From Bagarius yarrelli (Eukaryota > Chordata > Actinopteri > Siluriformes > Sisoridae), in NCBI GenBank assembly GCA_005784505.1, contig VCAZ01000069.1, forward strand, positions 960,896-1,024,895: a stretch of DNA of 64,000 nt. Reading direction: 5' to 3'. Positions 45,272 to 58,612 of the stretch are shown in pieces. The first letter of the stretch is position 1. Every line of letters begins with the position of its first letter. Below the pieces are notes generated by a model. The model made no database searches, had not been told where the DNA came from, and saw nothing but the letters and a program-made list of their open reading frames with translations. A program made the position numbers and the translations under genes.

Positions 45272-47761
45272 TAATGTACACTCTTGATGGGATGACTCCG
45301 CCCCCTTATGTAAATGAAGTGCTGTGGGCTTAAAACTGAGTAAACCAGATAAACTTAATTATTATTAAATACACCAATTGATGGAATATTTTTTTAGAAA
45401 GAAAAAAAAAATGGATATATTTTCCGCACTGAATAAAGGTCAGTGAATATTTAGTGCTTTGTTGTGCTTGGAAAACAGCTACCCTGCTTTGGGACATACC
45501 ATAATGAACGGTAATTATCTCTGCCCTTGTCAAGGCTGTGTCATTTACCGAAAATGTCCAGAGGATGACAGATTCTTGATACACATTCTTGTGTCTTTGT
45601 CACACTGGGAGAGTGTAAAAAGTTTACTGTGTTTATATTTTGCTAGTGTCGGCTTCTTTTCACTCATAACAGCATCACCTGCAGCCACGTGCTTTATCTT
45701 ATCTCCCCCTCCCCTCCTGCAAGCCCCTCATCTGCTGCCTGGCTAATGCCGCCCAGATTTATAGGGCTTTTATTAGCCTGGTCGGATTACCGACGATCCA
45801 GTCCGAGTTTACTGCAACACCTCGTCGCCTCGAGAGTAAATGTCGAGGAAAGCCACATTTTGTATAAAACACCTCACTGTGACGGGTCAAACTACACAGC
45901 CAGCCAGATCATATGAGCGGTATTGCGTAGAGGGTTTGGCTAGAAACGCCAGCCCTTCGTCAACTCAAACAGGACACGACACACGGGTTTGGTGCACTGC
46001 TTCACGGTGGAATTAGGAAGTACAGTGCGTGAAGAAGAAGAAGAAGGAGAAGAAGGCGGCTGTATTTCCTGCTTCGTCACGTCTCTGCAGTTATTCGATT
46101 CGCTTAGTAGAAACTGACTGATTATATTATGTTATATTTCTCAGAGTGGATGCGTCTCCATCCCCAGACCGAAGGGCTTATTCAATGGCTTTCATTTCTC
46201 TGTAGCCTCAAATTCCGGGCCCAACAGCTGAAAGTTAGGAAAGGCAAACCTGACTGTACAGGAATATTCGATTCCTATAACAACGCAATGCACATGTCCT
46301 GTGACTGGTCTGTTATCGCTCGCTGACTATAAAGCAAGCAGGCGCCCTGGTGCACACGTGTTCCCACCATTGCTAGATTGGGTTACATGGATGCTTGTGG
46401 ACACCAAAGGCTGCCGTCGGCTTGTCTGACTGTGTATCTTTAAGCTGGTGTAAAGCGGCATTGACAAACAGCATTGCTTCATAGCTTACATGCTGTTAAA
46501 GCTGCCACTATTTCAGAAAGGACAGGACCATAAACCGTGTGAGATACTGAACATAAGTTCAGACTAATTTTACTTTCCAGTAATCTTCTGTGTATCTTCG
46601 AAGGGCACGGAGAAAAATATTTAGACTTTATAGGAAGTTCTTCCTACTAATTAACGCCCAGTATGTTTATATATTTCATCACTTTCCACTTTTCCACAGA
46701 CGTCCACCACAGCCAGTGTCTTCACTTTTAACCCACCAGCGTAATTCCAGATAATTTTACAAGCCTTGTTTCCTTTATTTTAATCACGCTCACAGACGCG
46801 TGTTTTGTTTAGCGGCACAAATGCGTTTTTGCCTAGTTTTAAACGATCCACCTTATACTCCGTTTAACAAGAGCCTCACAGATGATCATAAACGTCTTAC
46901 GAGGCTTGTTTTGAATTTCATAGGTGGCGTGGAATCCCGTGAGCTGTCTGCAACTGTTTTTACAGGGAAGTGTTTGCAAAGCAATCAAGTCATGGAGAAA
47001 AAAAAAAAAGGCGTTAATTTATCAGAAGTGGCCAGAGACGGCAGGTAGTCGGTGGCCATGAGGAAAAAGATGACAGAGATATCATTTTAAGGAGAAGTTC
47101 CCGTGCATTGGGGATCTATAATTTATTCTTAAGTAGACATGCCTGTAATGAATCAATAGCATAAATCTTTTCTTCTATTGAAAGGCAGCTATCTTCTTCA
47201 GTTACTCCAGTTACTGTAACCAAACCAATCAGTGTCTTTCTGGGAAATAAAGATACCCCCCCAACCCTCCACCCTCAATAAAACTGGTCCTACAGCAATT
47301 ACAGGGCACCAAATATATTGAAAAATATTTTATTACCAGCTAAAAGATTCGAAAGGCTGCACTATGGATTAAATACAAGTTGCCTTTGGCAGTATTTCAA
47401 TAGCCGGTTTTAAATATAGCCATATCTGCTATAGCTGTATCTGTAGTGGTCTAGAAAGCATCTTGGAAATAGCGTGTAGGCCCAAGGCGATAGAGTAAAT
47501 GAGTTGCTAGCTGCTAAATTAGAAGGTAATGGATATTTATGAGTAACAATAAAATAAGACAGTATTTTGCAGGGCAGTAGCTTGATTAGGTTATTAGCGA
47601 GAGCAAGCTGCAGCCACAAAGCTTTACATGAATCACACCAACATAAAGATGATGTGTGTGTAAAAGTCTATATTTCAAATTATAGACATTTTTTTGACAT
47701 CATTTGTATTTTTGGTCTTTTTCTACCTTCCACATCTTAACATAAACGTCTGGGAAGGGAG

Positions 47762-47958
47762 GGAAGTGGTGGCTAATGGGTAAGGTGTTGGACTACCCAA
47801 CTGAAGATTGTTGGATCGATTTCCTGCTCCACCAAGCCACCACTGCTGGGCCCCTGAGCAAGGCCCTTAACCCCTTAATAGCTCAGTTGTATAAATGAGA
47901 TAAATGTAAGTCGCTCTGGATAAGAACGTCTGCCAAATGCCGTAAATCTAAATGTAAA
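47762..47958 (+). repeat. SINE, full-length forward copy
   Basis: Head ggaagtggtggctaatgggt, linker accactgctgggcccctgag, gcaaggcccttaacccctta, core gtaagtcgctctggataaga and tail cgtaaatctaaatgtaaat. Confidence 0.92.
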
Positions 47959-48879
47959 TTAAATAAACTTAATTGAACAAAAATAACTTTTTTTAGATCA
48001 GAATAGTTGACTGTTAAGTAACACTAAATACTGTGAACATGCTCGAGTGTTTAATGACAGTTGACTGTGTTAATACTTGAATTATGTTTGTTCCGACTTA
48101 TGTTAATATATATTTTTTAAATTTTATTGAAATTTATGTGTGTTAAACTGTCATTTTCTTAATGTATTTTATAAAATAGCCTTCCCTTTTTTTTTTTTCT
48201 CTGTGTAGATGTTTTTTATGGCTCTGTAGGGGACAGGGTGGGTGTTCTTTGGTTGGTGTTTGGTTACTAACGCAGTTTATATATAACTCATTTGTTTCTT
48301 AATGTTTAGAAATGACAAAAAGTATCTAAACCAAAAATTCTTCTTACTCAAAATAATAAGTTTAAAATTCTAAATTGCCAGATGATATTTACAGCTGTAA
48401 AGATTAGAAAAGTCTATTAAAGTTTTATATATATATATATATATTGATTGACATCTTTTGGTTTTTAACGCTGATTTCTAATTAACTAAAATTGTGCAGA
48501 AATATTTATAGAATTAGTTAACAAAACAGAAAAAAAATTAAAAATAATTTTAAATTAGTCAGATAACCCTTTAAAATATTTTTTACTTTCAATATAATTA
48601 TAAAATTAAAATAATAAATTTGTGGTTGAAAGCTCTTAGTTTAAATCTTTCCATTTTCCATTTTTACATATGAAATGACGAATGAAATGAAAATTATTTA
48701 TACAGTTAATAAAAATAATTCCTGAATCATGTAATTCAGGAATTTTCCCCCCACATTATTATTATTTGAGTCATTTTATAAATAGGTAAAAAAAAACCTG
48801 TCAAGAAAAGTGGCACGAATAGAGGTAGGTTTCCTACATTAAAATGTGGGGCTGAAACACATAGTCAGGTCAGACAGAA

Positions 48880-48918
<39 letters not shown>

Positions 48919-49106
48919 GTATACATGCCTTCCATAACTGCCTGCCTTAAAATAGCATCGGCTACATAAATAGCCTCAACTTTACCACATCTGTCTTTCC
49001 ATTATTCTATCCGTGTATACTTATCCATCCATCTGAGCAGAGTTGTAGCTAGGTGCTGTGTGAAATCAAAGCAAACGTGTCCTACATACACCCACCCACA
49101 CACATG

Positions 49107-49137
<31 letters not shown>

Positions 49138-49262
49138 CTTCAAAGACAAACCCATAGCCTTGGAAAGGATTTTAGTCGAGCCCAGAGTTAAGCCTGCTAG
49201 ATTACTGCTTCACTATAAAAAGGAAACAGAGCAGGAAGACATTCTATTGTAAGACGCTGCCG

Positions 49263-49399
49263 ACTTCACCTGGGGGTCCGGGAGATGAGGAGAAAACAGA
49301 ATGAGGAAGTTTTCCCTTTCTTATTCCATTTTCTCCTCATCTCGTAGACCCCCAGGTGAAGTCTAGATTTTCTCCTCATCTCGTAGACCCCCAGGTGAA
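49263..49399. repeat. inverted repeat with one arm duplicated
   Basis: Arm 1 (49263-49296) acttcacctgggggtc-cgg-gagatgaggagaaaa is complementary to arm 2 (49329-49362) ttttctcctcatctc-gtaga-cccccaggtgaagt across a 32-nt loop. Arm 2 is repeated directly at 49367-49399 (ttttctcctcatctcgtaga then cccccaggtgaac). No coding sequence. Confidence 0.88.
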
Positions 49400-50279
49400 C
49401 ACTAGATGACTTTATAGGTGACTAATTTTCTCACCGTTGATTGCAGAAAAACCTGGAAAGTTGATTGATAGGATTGATGCTAATAATCCATTAATATTCC
49501 ACCTGAGAAATCATTAGGACCGTTTGAGGATCGCAGTAAGGATGTGACGAGCCAGCCTTTTTTCGGCAGCGGATTTTCCCTCAGCATGTTTTGACACCTC
49601 TTAGAAGGGAACCAAATTGTTTTGTTGGTTTTTTTCCCCCCTTTTTTTCTTTTTTACACAGAAGCATTCACAAGCCTCCCGATTGTGCCAACGTGCGGCT
49701 CACCGCGCAGGCTTTTATTAGGCCCAAACTGTGCAATTCCAGCCGAGAAAAAAACAAAGCATGCGGTGAGAGCAGAGGCTCGGTGCCGTGCCGGGGATCA
49801 CCCCCCCTTTTTTATCTTTTACAGGAAGAGTGGAGCAGCGGAGGAAAACCACCAGAGCTTCCACCTCTCATGCAAATGGGCCAGAAACAAATAAATACGG
49901 CCAAAGCAACTGGACTGGGGTCGCCAGATCCCCTGAGTCTGCTAGGTTATTAAATTTGCACAAAGAGAGAAAATCAAAGACAGCGATGAGACGCTGTCGT
50001 CTCAATCGCCCTCCTAATACTACCAGAAATTTATTTCCAGTCTTACACACATGCAGCGCAGTTAGCGACGAAACAAGGACGCGCCAGTTCATGCAGATAA
50101 TTTTATTCATCTAAAATACTTTTCTGTGGTTATTTTCTCCACTGCTTACTCGAACCACAGCTACACAAACACATGCCGAGCAATCAATATTGACAGCATT
50201 TGACTCTTTGCTTTGTTTTTATGCGTTCTGAAATTCTGATTACAAATTTCCACAGTGTTTTTAAGACTCTTTAAGTTCA

Positions 50280-50331
50280 CACATACACACACACACACAC
50301 ACACATACACACACATACACACACACACACA
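50280..50331. repeat. (CA)n microsatellite with ATAC interruptions
   Basis: acac runs broken twice by ataca. Confidence 0.93.
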
Positions 50332-50694
50332 CTGCAGCTGATTGCACAGCGAAAGATTTTCTCTTGTGCCTGGCTTAGCCCTTGATAAAGATTTGCATCT
50401 GGAGAAAATCTGCTGACCACCGGTGAGTAAACAGACGTGACCATATTGTCTAATAAGTCAGGTGTGTGTGTGTCTGCGTGTGTGTGTGTGTGTGTGTAAG
50501 GGGTGGGTGTTTAGGCCCATCAAACGCCATGTCACAATCATACAGGAATTTTCTACAAATTTATACGACACGCCGATCTCACCGCGAGTTTGAAAGTTCG
50601 GAAGGTCGAATCGCAGGTCCTAAACTTCCTTATGAAGTGATTTAACAGTGTCATCCGTAGCATTTTTCTTAAACCGGTGCTTTAATTGTTTTCA

Positions 50695-50875
50695 CTGGGT
50701 TTTCCAGTTTCCTCCCTCAGTCGAAAGACATGAGCTGTGGACTAATCTTGAAATCGACTCTATTTTCTGTAAATGTGTGTGATTGGTTGGCACCTCATCT
50801 GGTTTGTCCCTCATTCTGTGGTCTGAGTCTTCTGGCAGAGGCTAAATGTTCCCTAGGATTAAAAGTAAGTAAAAG
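50695..50875 (+). repeat. degenerate copy of the GAAT-tail repeat family
   Basis: ttccagtttcctccctcagtc, gaaagacatgagctgtggac, a gtgtgtgattgg block, cctcatctggtttgtccctc and a final aaaagtaagtaaa. Much diverged; a possible tRNA-like head (gaaggtcgaatcgcagg) lies at 50605-50621. Confidence 0.5.
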
Positions 50876-51080
50876 ATGGAACTTTCTAGATAATTAAAAA
50901 TCATATCATTGACAGATCGTTGTTAGTTGGTCTGTAGACTACTACCTTTATAGTCGGCATTTCCAAGTTGCAACAGCCGTGTATGATTTAGAGTCAACGG
51001 AACAAAATTGGGTGGGAGAGACGGCTTGTCATTGACAGTGACACCGGCCAATCGTGGATGTGTGTGTGGTCATGTGCATA

Positions 51081-51230
51081 GGGGTGGTGGGGTTGAGTTA
51101 GGACTATTCTAAGGGGCTATGCTCTTTAGGAGAAACAAGAATCTGTTCTATTAGAAGTAACTGTGCAAAATAGGTGTGGTAGGTGACCCAACCTCATATA
51201 CCTATATAGTGCCCAAAATTGCTAACCGCA
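51081..51230 (+). repeat. unnamed interspersed repeat, copy 2
   Basis: Collinear with 37911-38045 through ggggtggtgg, ggactattctaaggggc, aagaatctgtt, gaagtaactgtg and agtgcccaaaattgctaac. It has about 25 extra bases before the last block. Confidence 0.65.
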
Positions 51231-52998
51231 GTACTGCATGTACAGTATGTGGAAATGGGAAAAGTACTGCCATCTTGTTCTGAGCTCCTCACTATCCTCC
51301 CAACACAACCCTCTCAGTACACCGTTTATCTTGTACTATCATTTTCTTCCTCCCTCTTTTACAAAAGCTTGCACAGTCATCCTTATTACCTGAATCCTCT
51401 TCCATCCCATCCCAACCCTCCTGAAACTCCCCTAACACACACACACCTTAATAAAGAGTCATTTGTACGAGCTCATTTATTTCCCAGAGAATGAACTCAC
51501 TTTCTGTCCTGATTAATGATTTTAATCTAAATGAAGCAAATTAAAAAGTGAAAATTATACTTTCAAAGCTTACAGAAAAAGAAAAAGTGGAAAAAGGGGA
51601 GGGTCCATGTTGAGAAAGGCGACCGTTCTAGTTAACAAATGAGCTTTCATATATTAATAGCTAACCAGGAAGGGGGGAGGATCTGGAAGTGTGTCCAGCC
51701 CACACATAGAGTCTTGGTAGAGGTGCAACAATACAGCAGGACAATAACAATAACAAAAAAACAGGAAGAAGAGCATGATCACACCCCCAGAAAGAGAGAG
51801 AGAGAGAAAAAAGGAGAGAAAAGAGAGAGAGAGAAAGAGAGAGAGAGAGACCTCTTCATTAATATGTCAAGGTCTGCCAGCGACCTCTAACTTTTTGAAG
51901 GATATAAAAACCAACTGCACATATTTTTTTTTTAACTGAAAAACATAAACGACAAAAATACATTCCAGTGTTATGTTTCTGAGCTCATACGGTGATTGTG
52001 CAGCGACTGATGTTGACAAATTTGGTGCAAACTGTTGGCACACACACTCCAGCAGCCGGTTGGTCGCTTCCTCTACCCTCTACGGGTGTCGATGGCAAGC
52101 TGTCAAATGCCCAAGCGACTTAATAGACAAAGTGATGAACGGCGATCATTTAGGGGTGGCGGAACATTGCTGAGAGCCAATATCTGGATGCCGTTTGATA
52201 GGATCACCATTGGATTTCCTCCATTTCAAGCAGCCCGGATTGTGTGTGCCGGACACCGAGGTATCGACTCTGAAGAGAAATCGAGCGGCCTAGGCTTTTG
52301 TTTGCGGGATGACATAAACAAAGACTATAATCGGATGAAGCACACAACATTTTCAGGACTTCTCGCTGTCTAGGCAGTGGTGCACACACAGTAAACACAG
52401 CACACACACACACACACTGTCCCTGACTTGTCTCAGCTCTGCCATTATGAGACCTTGAGGCATGGTGGGCCCTTTTTATGAAAGCCCATTCTTCATTCCG
52501 GAGCCCAATCAGAGCAGGGCACTGAAATTTTAAGGGCGCCGCTGAGCCGTGATGGAATGACAAGTGAATGATTGAAATGTTAGGATTCATAATTGGAAAC
52601 ATGGCACTATCTTACAAGCTTCGCCTGGCCACAACATCCCCTCCCCACCCCCGACATACACACACACACACACACACACACACTCCGAGGCTGTGCTTGG
52701 TGTACAGCGCTGCTTTTATGGTAATTGAGGCAGTTATATGAGACGCCCGTGGATGGCTCTTCACTTCCTCCATGTCTTAAGCAGGTGTTATCTTTGAACC
52801 CACAGAGACTCCCAATTGTCGACTCAATAATACAACTGCTCTCTTATCAGGGTGTGGAAGTGACTGATTGGCAATATGGACGATATTAAACAATACTACC
52901 AAAAGTCTAAAGGACATTGCTCTATATAAGAGAGACATGGAAGCATAGAAAAAGTTTATATATATATAATATAATATAATATAATATATAACAATATG

Positions 52999-53129
52999 CC
53001 CTGTGAGATGAACTGGCGACCTGTCCAGGGTGTACCCCTTCTGCCTTTCACCCTTTCAGAGACGGCTGGGATAGACTCCAGCAGATCCTGTGTCCCCGAA
53101 TTAGGGAATAAGCGGGTATACAGGATAAA
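52999..53129 (+). repeat. 3' part of the GAAT-tail repeat family
   Basis: gaactggcgacctgtccagg, gtgtaccccttctgcctttc, actccagcagatcctgtgtc and aataagcgggtatacaggat; the 5' half is missing. Confidence 0.8.
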
Positions 53130-56100
53130 TTAATAATTCTTATAATAATTTTATTTTACATGACCTATATGATTTTCTATATACATAAACAAATGTAATA
53201 ACTACTTATTTATGTATTTTTTAGACATCACATTGTTATGCAGTGTGTCTCTATAGTCTAGTCAGAAGTCTGTGTAGAGACAGGATACAAGTCTGAGGCG
53301 TGACTTCAACTATACAAGGCAGTTCCGTGTTAAAAGGTGTGTGCCGCAGCGTGGCCTCAGCGGGAAGTGCTCTGAGCTGTGATTGGACTTGACGTTGGCC
53401 TGGCGGAGAGCAGATCAGTAAAGTGTTTTCTGTGCTGCGCCGCACTGTGCGAGGCTGTGCCGCGCCTCCCCTGGCCATTTGATTACAGGGGAGATGGAGA
53501 GCATGTCCCTCTTCTGGACACACTTCCCATCAAACAGGGACAAATGAGATGGTGCTGCCCCTGTGAAGTGAGCCTACAATCTGTCAAAGCACAATGCGAT
53601 CCAGGGCTGATCAACGTCGCTTCTCTTTCAGCCTCTACCGTCTTTCTTCAGCTAAATGCTTGATACAGAAAATTAGTGAGTGTGTATAGAGTGTGTAGAG
53701 TATGTATCGGTGGCAGCAACACTAATCTGAATTCACACAAAAGGTCTGATGTAGTTGAGCCCATTAATGTAATTAACATTAGTGATAATCAGCTAGTGTG
53801 GCCTAATTTTCATAAAGCTAATGTTGTTTATAGCTTTACAACTCCATCACTGTCTCCATAATCACACACACATGGAACATCTTGACAACTTACAGGAACA
53901 AGAAAGTGGTTATTGTTGTTCATGCTTTTTTTTATCTTAGTGGGACCAAAAAAAAACAAATTTAAGATATAATGAATTATTGTTAAATATTACTAAAAAC
54001 TTTTAAATGATTTTGTTGCTTTTAGTTTTAATTTAATACTTTAGAAATTGCCTCTAAAACCAGATAAATCATAGTGCTACCACCTCCCGCACCTGTTCAT
54101 GCGATTATTTATTTTAAAGTTTATAGGTAATCGAGAAAATCATATACCAGATCCAAGTTTGAGTAACAAAATATGTTTCCCAAAATGATAGTTTACACTT
54201 ATTACTTAGCTGCATTAATATTTCCATCAAGTTAAGGTTGAGCTACCTAATGCCTACGATTTTTTATGCAACCCCTCCGACACACACACACACATACACA
54301 CACTTCCTAAAATGCCAACACTTCCCCAACTGAGTGATACCAGAAGGAGGCACATGACTACTCACTCTAAGTGGTTGTGTTATATGGCGAAGAATGTTGT
54401 CTTAGGGTCAGGGGAGTGCATTCCTACATGTCATAAATACAAGATACAAATTATTCTGTTTGGTAAAGCTTATAACCTTCATGTTTTTTTATGTTGGAGT
54501 TTGTCCCGTGTAGCAAAGTTAAAAAAAAAAGTTCTGAAAAATGTAAAAATGTTCAGCAGCCAGCAGTGACTGGGCTTTTTGTGGCAGGTAATAGTCTATC
54601 AGAAGTGAAGAGATCGCTAATAGCGTAGGTCTTGGCACAGCAGGTACAGTGCTAGCAGGCAGTTAGGTGACTGTGACGCTGGCTGTCTAGCTAATGGAGG
54701 GCAATCCGATTGGAGGGAAAGCGAGACGGCGGCGGGAGGGAGGGAGGGAGCGACAGAATGAGTGGGTTGAGATGAGGGGAGATGGTGCCAGGGGGTGGGC
54801 CACTCTGGTTAATATGAAGCAGGTCGAAGGCTGATGGGGTTATGAGCAGTACACCTGCAGGCTCCTACAGGCCCGGCTGTGTGTGAGAAGCCAGTAATTA
54901 CTATGGTTCTGCGCCCTGTGTGTTTGCTCAACCTTTTACACTATTACATCGCTTCCTGCCTTATTACAATTACACTTTTGTTATGACTTATGCTTTTTTT
55001 GTTTAGGCTCCTGGGCTGCAAGAAATATCTTCAATTATAATAATAATAATAATAATAATAATTAAGACTATGATTAATATGAATGCCAATAAAACCTGTT
55101 TTGTTTAAATAGGTATTATTTTCAGGAAGGGAAAAGTCTTTACACACGTGTGTTATTATTCATTTATAACAGTCCGGCAATTCTGTCACATCAGGGAGGT
55201 CAAACTGTGAAATAATAATAAGATAAGAGGCTTTGCATAACTGCTGCTGGGTTCAACTTTTTTAGTTCTTAAATGTGTGTGGGAGTAAGTGTGTGTCAGG
55301 TGGCAGTGTCAAACAAATGAGGGTATGACCAACTGAAATCACTCCCTTCAGCTGTCAGTCAGCCTGGGGACTGCAGGTGCCTGTGTGTGTGTGTGTCTGT
55401 GTGTGTGTATGCTTTGATAATGTAGGTCATGGTCCAATTGGTCACATGTTTACAATGAGCTGTTTCATGTGCTGTGTAAAACTCCCTGTCTGCTTTAACT
55501 ATGCTGGAGTACTTTTTACAACAACAGCAACATATATAGATCATCGAAATACTCGTATTTCTATAACACCAGGAGTTATGTGTTTACAGTAAAAGTGGAA
55601 CATGAGAAAATGGATATCCTGTGCTGGAAGCTGTATTATCAGTGGGCCTTTTAGCTGATAGATGAATGCCCTGTAACCAATTTAACACGTCGTTACGATA
55701 CTATTTTTGGATGAGAAATTAGCAGGTGCCCAATGATCTGTGTTAAGGAGAAGCAAGTCTGAGGAAAAAATGCATTTATAATGCTTTGTTTAATGCCCAT
55801 GACCTATTTAACGACAAATTACACAACTGTTGTGATGCTGGTGTTTGCTTTGGGATGGGGAAAGAAACGGATATTGTAGCGAATAATGCAACGTGTTGTT
55901 GATGATAATGACGAATTGTTTTGTTATAAGCACATATTGGTTAATATCTAAGTCTAGATCCCGTATGCGTAATGCCTTAACTGCAGGAATGCTGTGCCTC
56001 TGCGCTGCCTGTTTGCCTGCCAACCCCTGCCATTCCCAGATTGCTATTATCTAGCCTCTCAAAACCAGCAGGTCCACACTGAGCCAAATTTAGCCCGCAC

Positions 56101-57412
56101 AGCCCTGCACCCTCCAGGGCCTCCGCTAGAGCAGCTTGCCACTCCAACTTCCTCCTATGCCTTTCACATCTGCCATCTTTTCCTCAGTCACTCTGGTCCA
56201 CACAAAGATTGATGAGGTGTGTGATGCTATCGTGTGCGTAAAGAGATTGTGTGTGTATGTGTGTGTGTTTAGTTTATTTATGCGTGTATATATTGTCTGC
56301 GTGATGCTTTGCGAGAAGATAAGTCGAACAGAAGGCAAGCACTTTTTGGGCTGCACCATTCAGCAGAAGGCTGCAATCGGGTCATGTAGTGGTCGTCAAA
56401 GATGATCTGGATGCAGAGGAATAGGGACAAGGCTTCGGGCGCCAGCTGTTTACACAGGCTGCCCAATGCCAAAAGTACCACTGTGCCCCCCTTGCAACCA
56501 AATCAGACCATCCAGCTGGAAAAGTGCAGTCTGTGGGACCCAGCGTGGGCCACCAATATGCAAAGAGTCTGCGTCTGTAGGCAGCAGTGCAGAACTGGAC
56601 ATGCAGAAGAGCCTTTTCTGGCTGGTACCTTTACGCCCAAGTGGAGCCCAGTAAGAAAATGGCTCGCAAATGACCAAAACAAAGCCGAAGAAGGTGACTA
56701 GCTTAGGCAAATCTAGGCAGGTTAAACCTGGTTTGTTCAAAGTATGAGGTAGGGGACACAGGGCACATCTTGTACAGTGGTCTTGTGGATGCACCGTTGC
56801 ATTGTAATGACAGACAGGAGGCCAGGCTAGTACTAGAGGCTGCAAGTGCTTAGAGCTTCTAGAAGGTTGGACGATGCACAAGGGGTGTTCACGTTTTAGT
56901 TACACAATTGTATATAAGAGGAAATACCTTAAATTACTGTAGATGTTTGTATAAAGAAAGGTCCTATCAGCCCTGTTACAAGAAAATCAAAGAGCAAGGC
57001 AGTTGAATGTGTCCTAGAGGAAAACATGTGTCTCCTTTATTCTCCTCCTATTATAGGAAAGATCTGGTTGGTGGGGTAAACCAGAACCAGAGCAAAAAAT
57101 ATTAGAATAGGAACAGGTTTAAAAGTGAAGTGAAGAGATCTGTTGAACTGACTACAAGGATGAGAAGCTGTAGAGAAAATGCTAACCTTTCATTAAAATC
57201 CCTTTAAGCGGTGAGTTAATAGTTTATTAATTAAGCATGCTGTAAAATAGCAAAAAAGACATCAGAGCGAGTTATATGTTCAGGTGGCCATATTTCCATT
57301 TTTTTAAACATCCCTATATCAGATGAAGGGATAAAGCTAAAATCAAGCTAACTTGCATGCATAATGAACATTGCTGTTGGTCTATCTGATCATTAAGTTG
57401 CATTTGTGGGTG

Positions 57413-57607
57413 CGAAGTGGTAGCGTGGTGGTTAAGGACTGCTAATTGAAAGATCAGAGTTCGATTCCCAGCATCACCAAGTTCCCACTGTTGGGCCCCT
57501 GACCAAGGTCCTTAACCCCCAATTGCTCAATTATATAAAAGAGATAAATGTAAGCCACTCTGGAAAAGGGCGTCTGCTGTAAATGTAATGTAATGTAATG
57601 TGATGTA
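57413..57607 (+). repeat. SINE, forward copy with expanded (TGTAA)n tail
   Basis: gcgaagtggtagcgtggtgg head with a deletion after ttaagg, gagttcgattcccagcatca, gtaagccactctggaaaagg, and a tail of four or more tgtaa repeats. Confidence 0.9.
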
Positions 57608-58539
57608 GACTCGTATAAGTTCAAACAAACTGTTATCTCTTGGGAAGATTTCAAGATGCTAGGCGTTTAAATTGTAGTAAAATGTGGAATATAAACAAGT
57701 AAAAAACTGTATGGAAAAAATACAACTAAACAACAAGCCAGAGGAGCTGGAATGCAGGAATAAAGTAGGACAAACTAGAGAGACAGAGAGAGCGAGAAAA
57801 AGAGATAGAATGACTACATAATGATATCACTCCCCAGAGAGCTCTCTTTAAGACAGACGCTCTCTATTTTGGGGAAGCAGAGGTGGGGAAGTGTGCTGTG
57901 TGGATGGTGGTCTCACACCGGTCCTTTATTCAGGCTGTAAATGAATTGAATAGCAGCATTGCATAATCTAGCGAGCTTTGCTTTGCTGACAGCACAATGA
58001 TTTATGCCCTCCGTCAGTGGGCGAGAAAAGCAGGAGAAAGCGAGAGAAAGCTAGTGGTTGGAAGGGACAGGGTGTATGAGCATGAGAAAAAGAACGAAAG
58101 AAAGAGAGCAAGAGAAGACAGCTGGAGATTAGATGTTGTGGGAACATGAAACGGATGTAGACGAGGCTGAAGGTGAGACAGTTGTACTCTGTGGGACTCC
58201 AGATGAGGCAAGGCCTATCCCTGTCCTTTCTGCTCCCCTCCCTTATGCAGACCTCTCCTTCCGAAAGACACATGGGATGACTTAAGTGTGACAGCTCTAA
58301 GTCATCACTATTAGAGCTAAGCGCTTTGTACCACAGAGAGATGTAAAGTGATAAAAGTTGATGTGGAAAAAAAATCTATCACAATCTTTATTCTGACCCA
58401 TTAGACTGAGCTGTCCTATTTTTGTAACAAAGTTCTCTCGATGTGTTGAGAATGCCAAGTCAGGCAGGTTTAAGAAACCTACAGGGTATTATATAGAAAA
58501 CTATATCAATTTGTTGATTGGATAAAAATTTTGTTTGTT

Positions 58540-58612
58540 TCCTCTGAGGTAATAAAACCCTGACCCTCAGATATGCTTGGTGACACCTCTACCACTGGAC
58601 CATTACACCACT
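58540..58612 (-). repeat. tRNA-like segment, probably a SINE head or tRNA pseudogene
   Basis: On the minus strand AGAGTGGTGTAATGGTCCAG then TGGTAGAGGTGTCACC resembles a polIII A box, followed about 30 nt later by gggtcagggttttattacc where a B box would sit. The B box is poor (no GTTCGA) and I see no cloverleaf good enough to call a gene. Confidence 0.3.

Noticed and set aside
49591..50114. Plus-strand frames of 90-120 codons
   Set aside because: Three frames overlap in a balanced region with no start context or domain; more likely a non-coding conserved stretch in an esrrg intron.
4608..57607. tRNA genes suggested by GGTTCGATTCCC motifs
   Set aside because: Each B-box-like motif lies in a SINE copy followed by the same linker and core; none is a free-standing tRNA.
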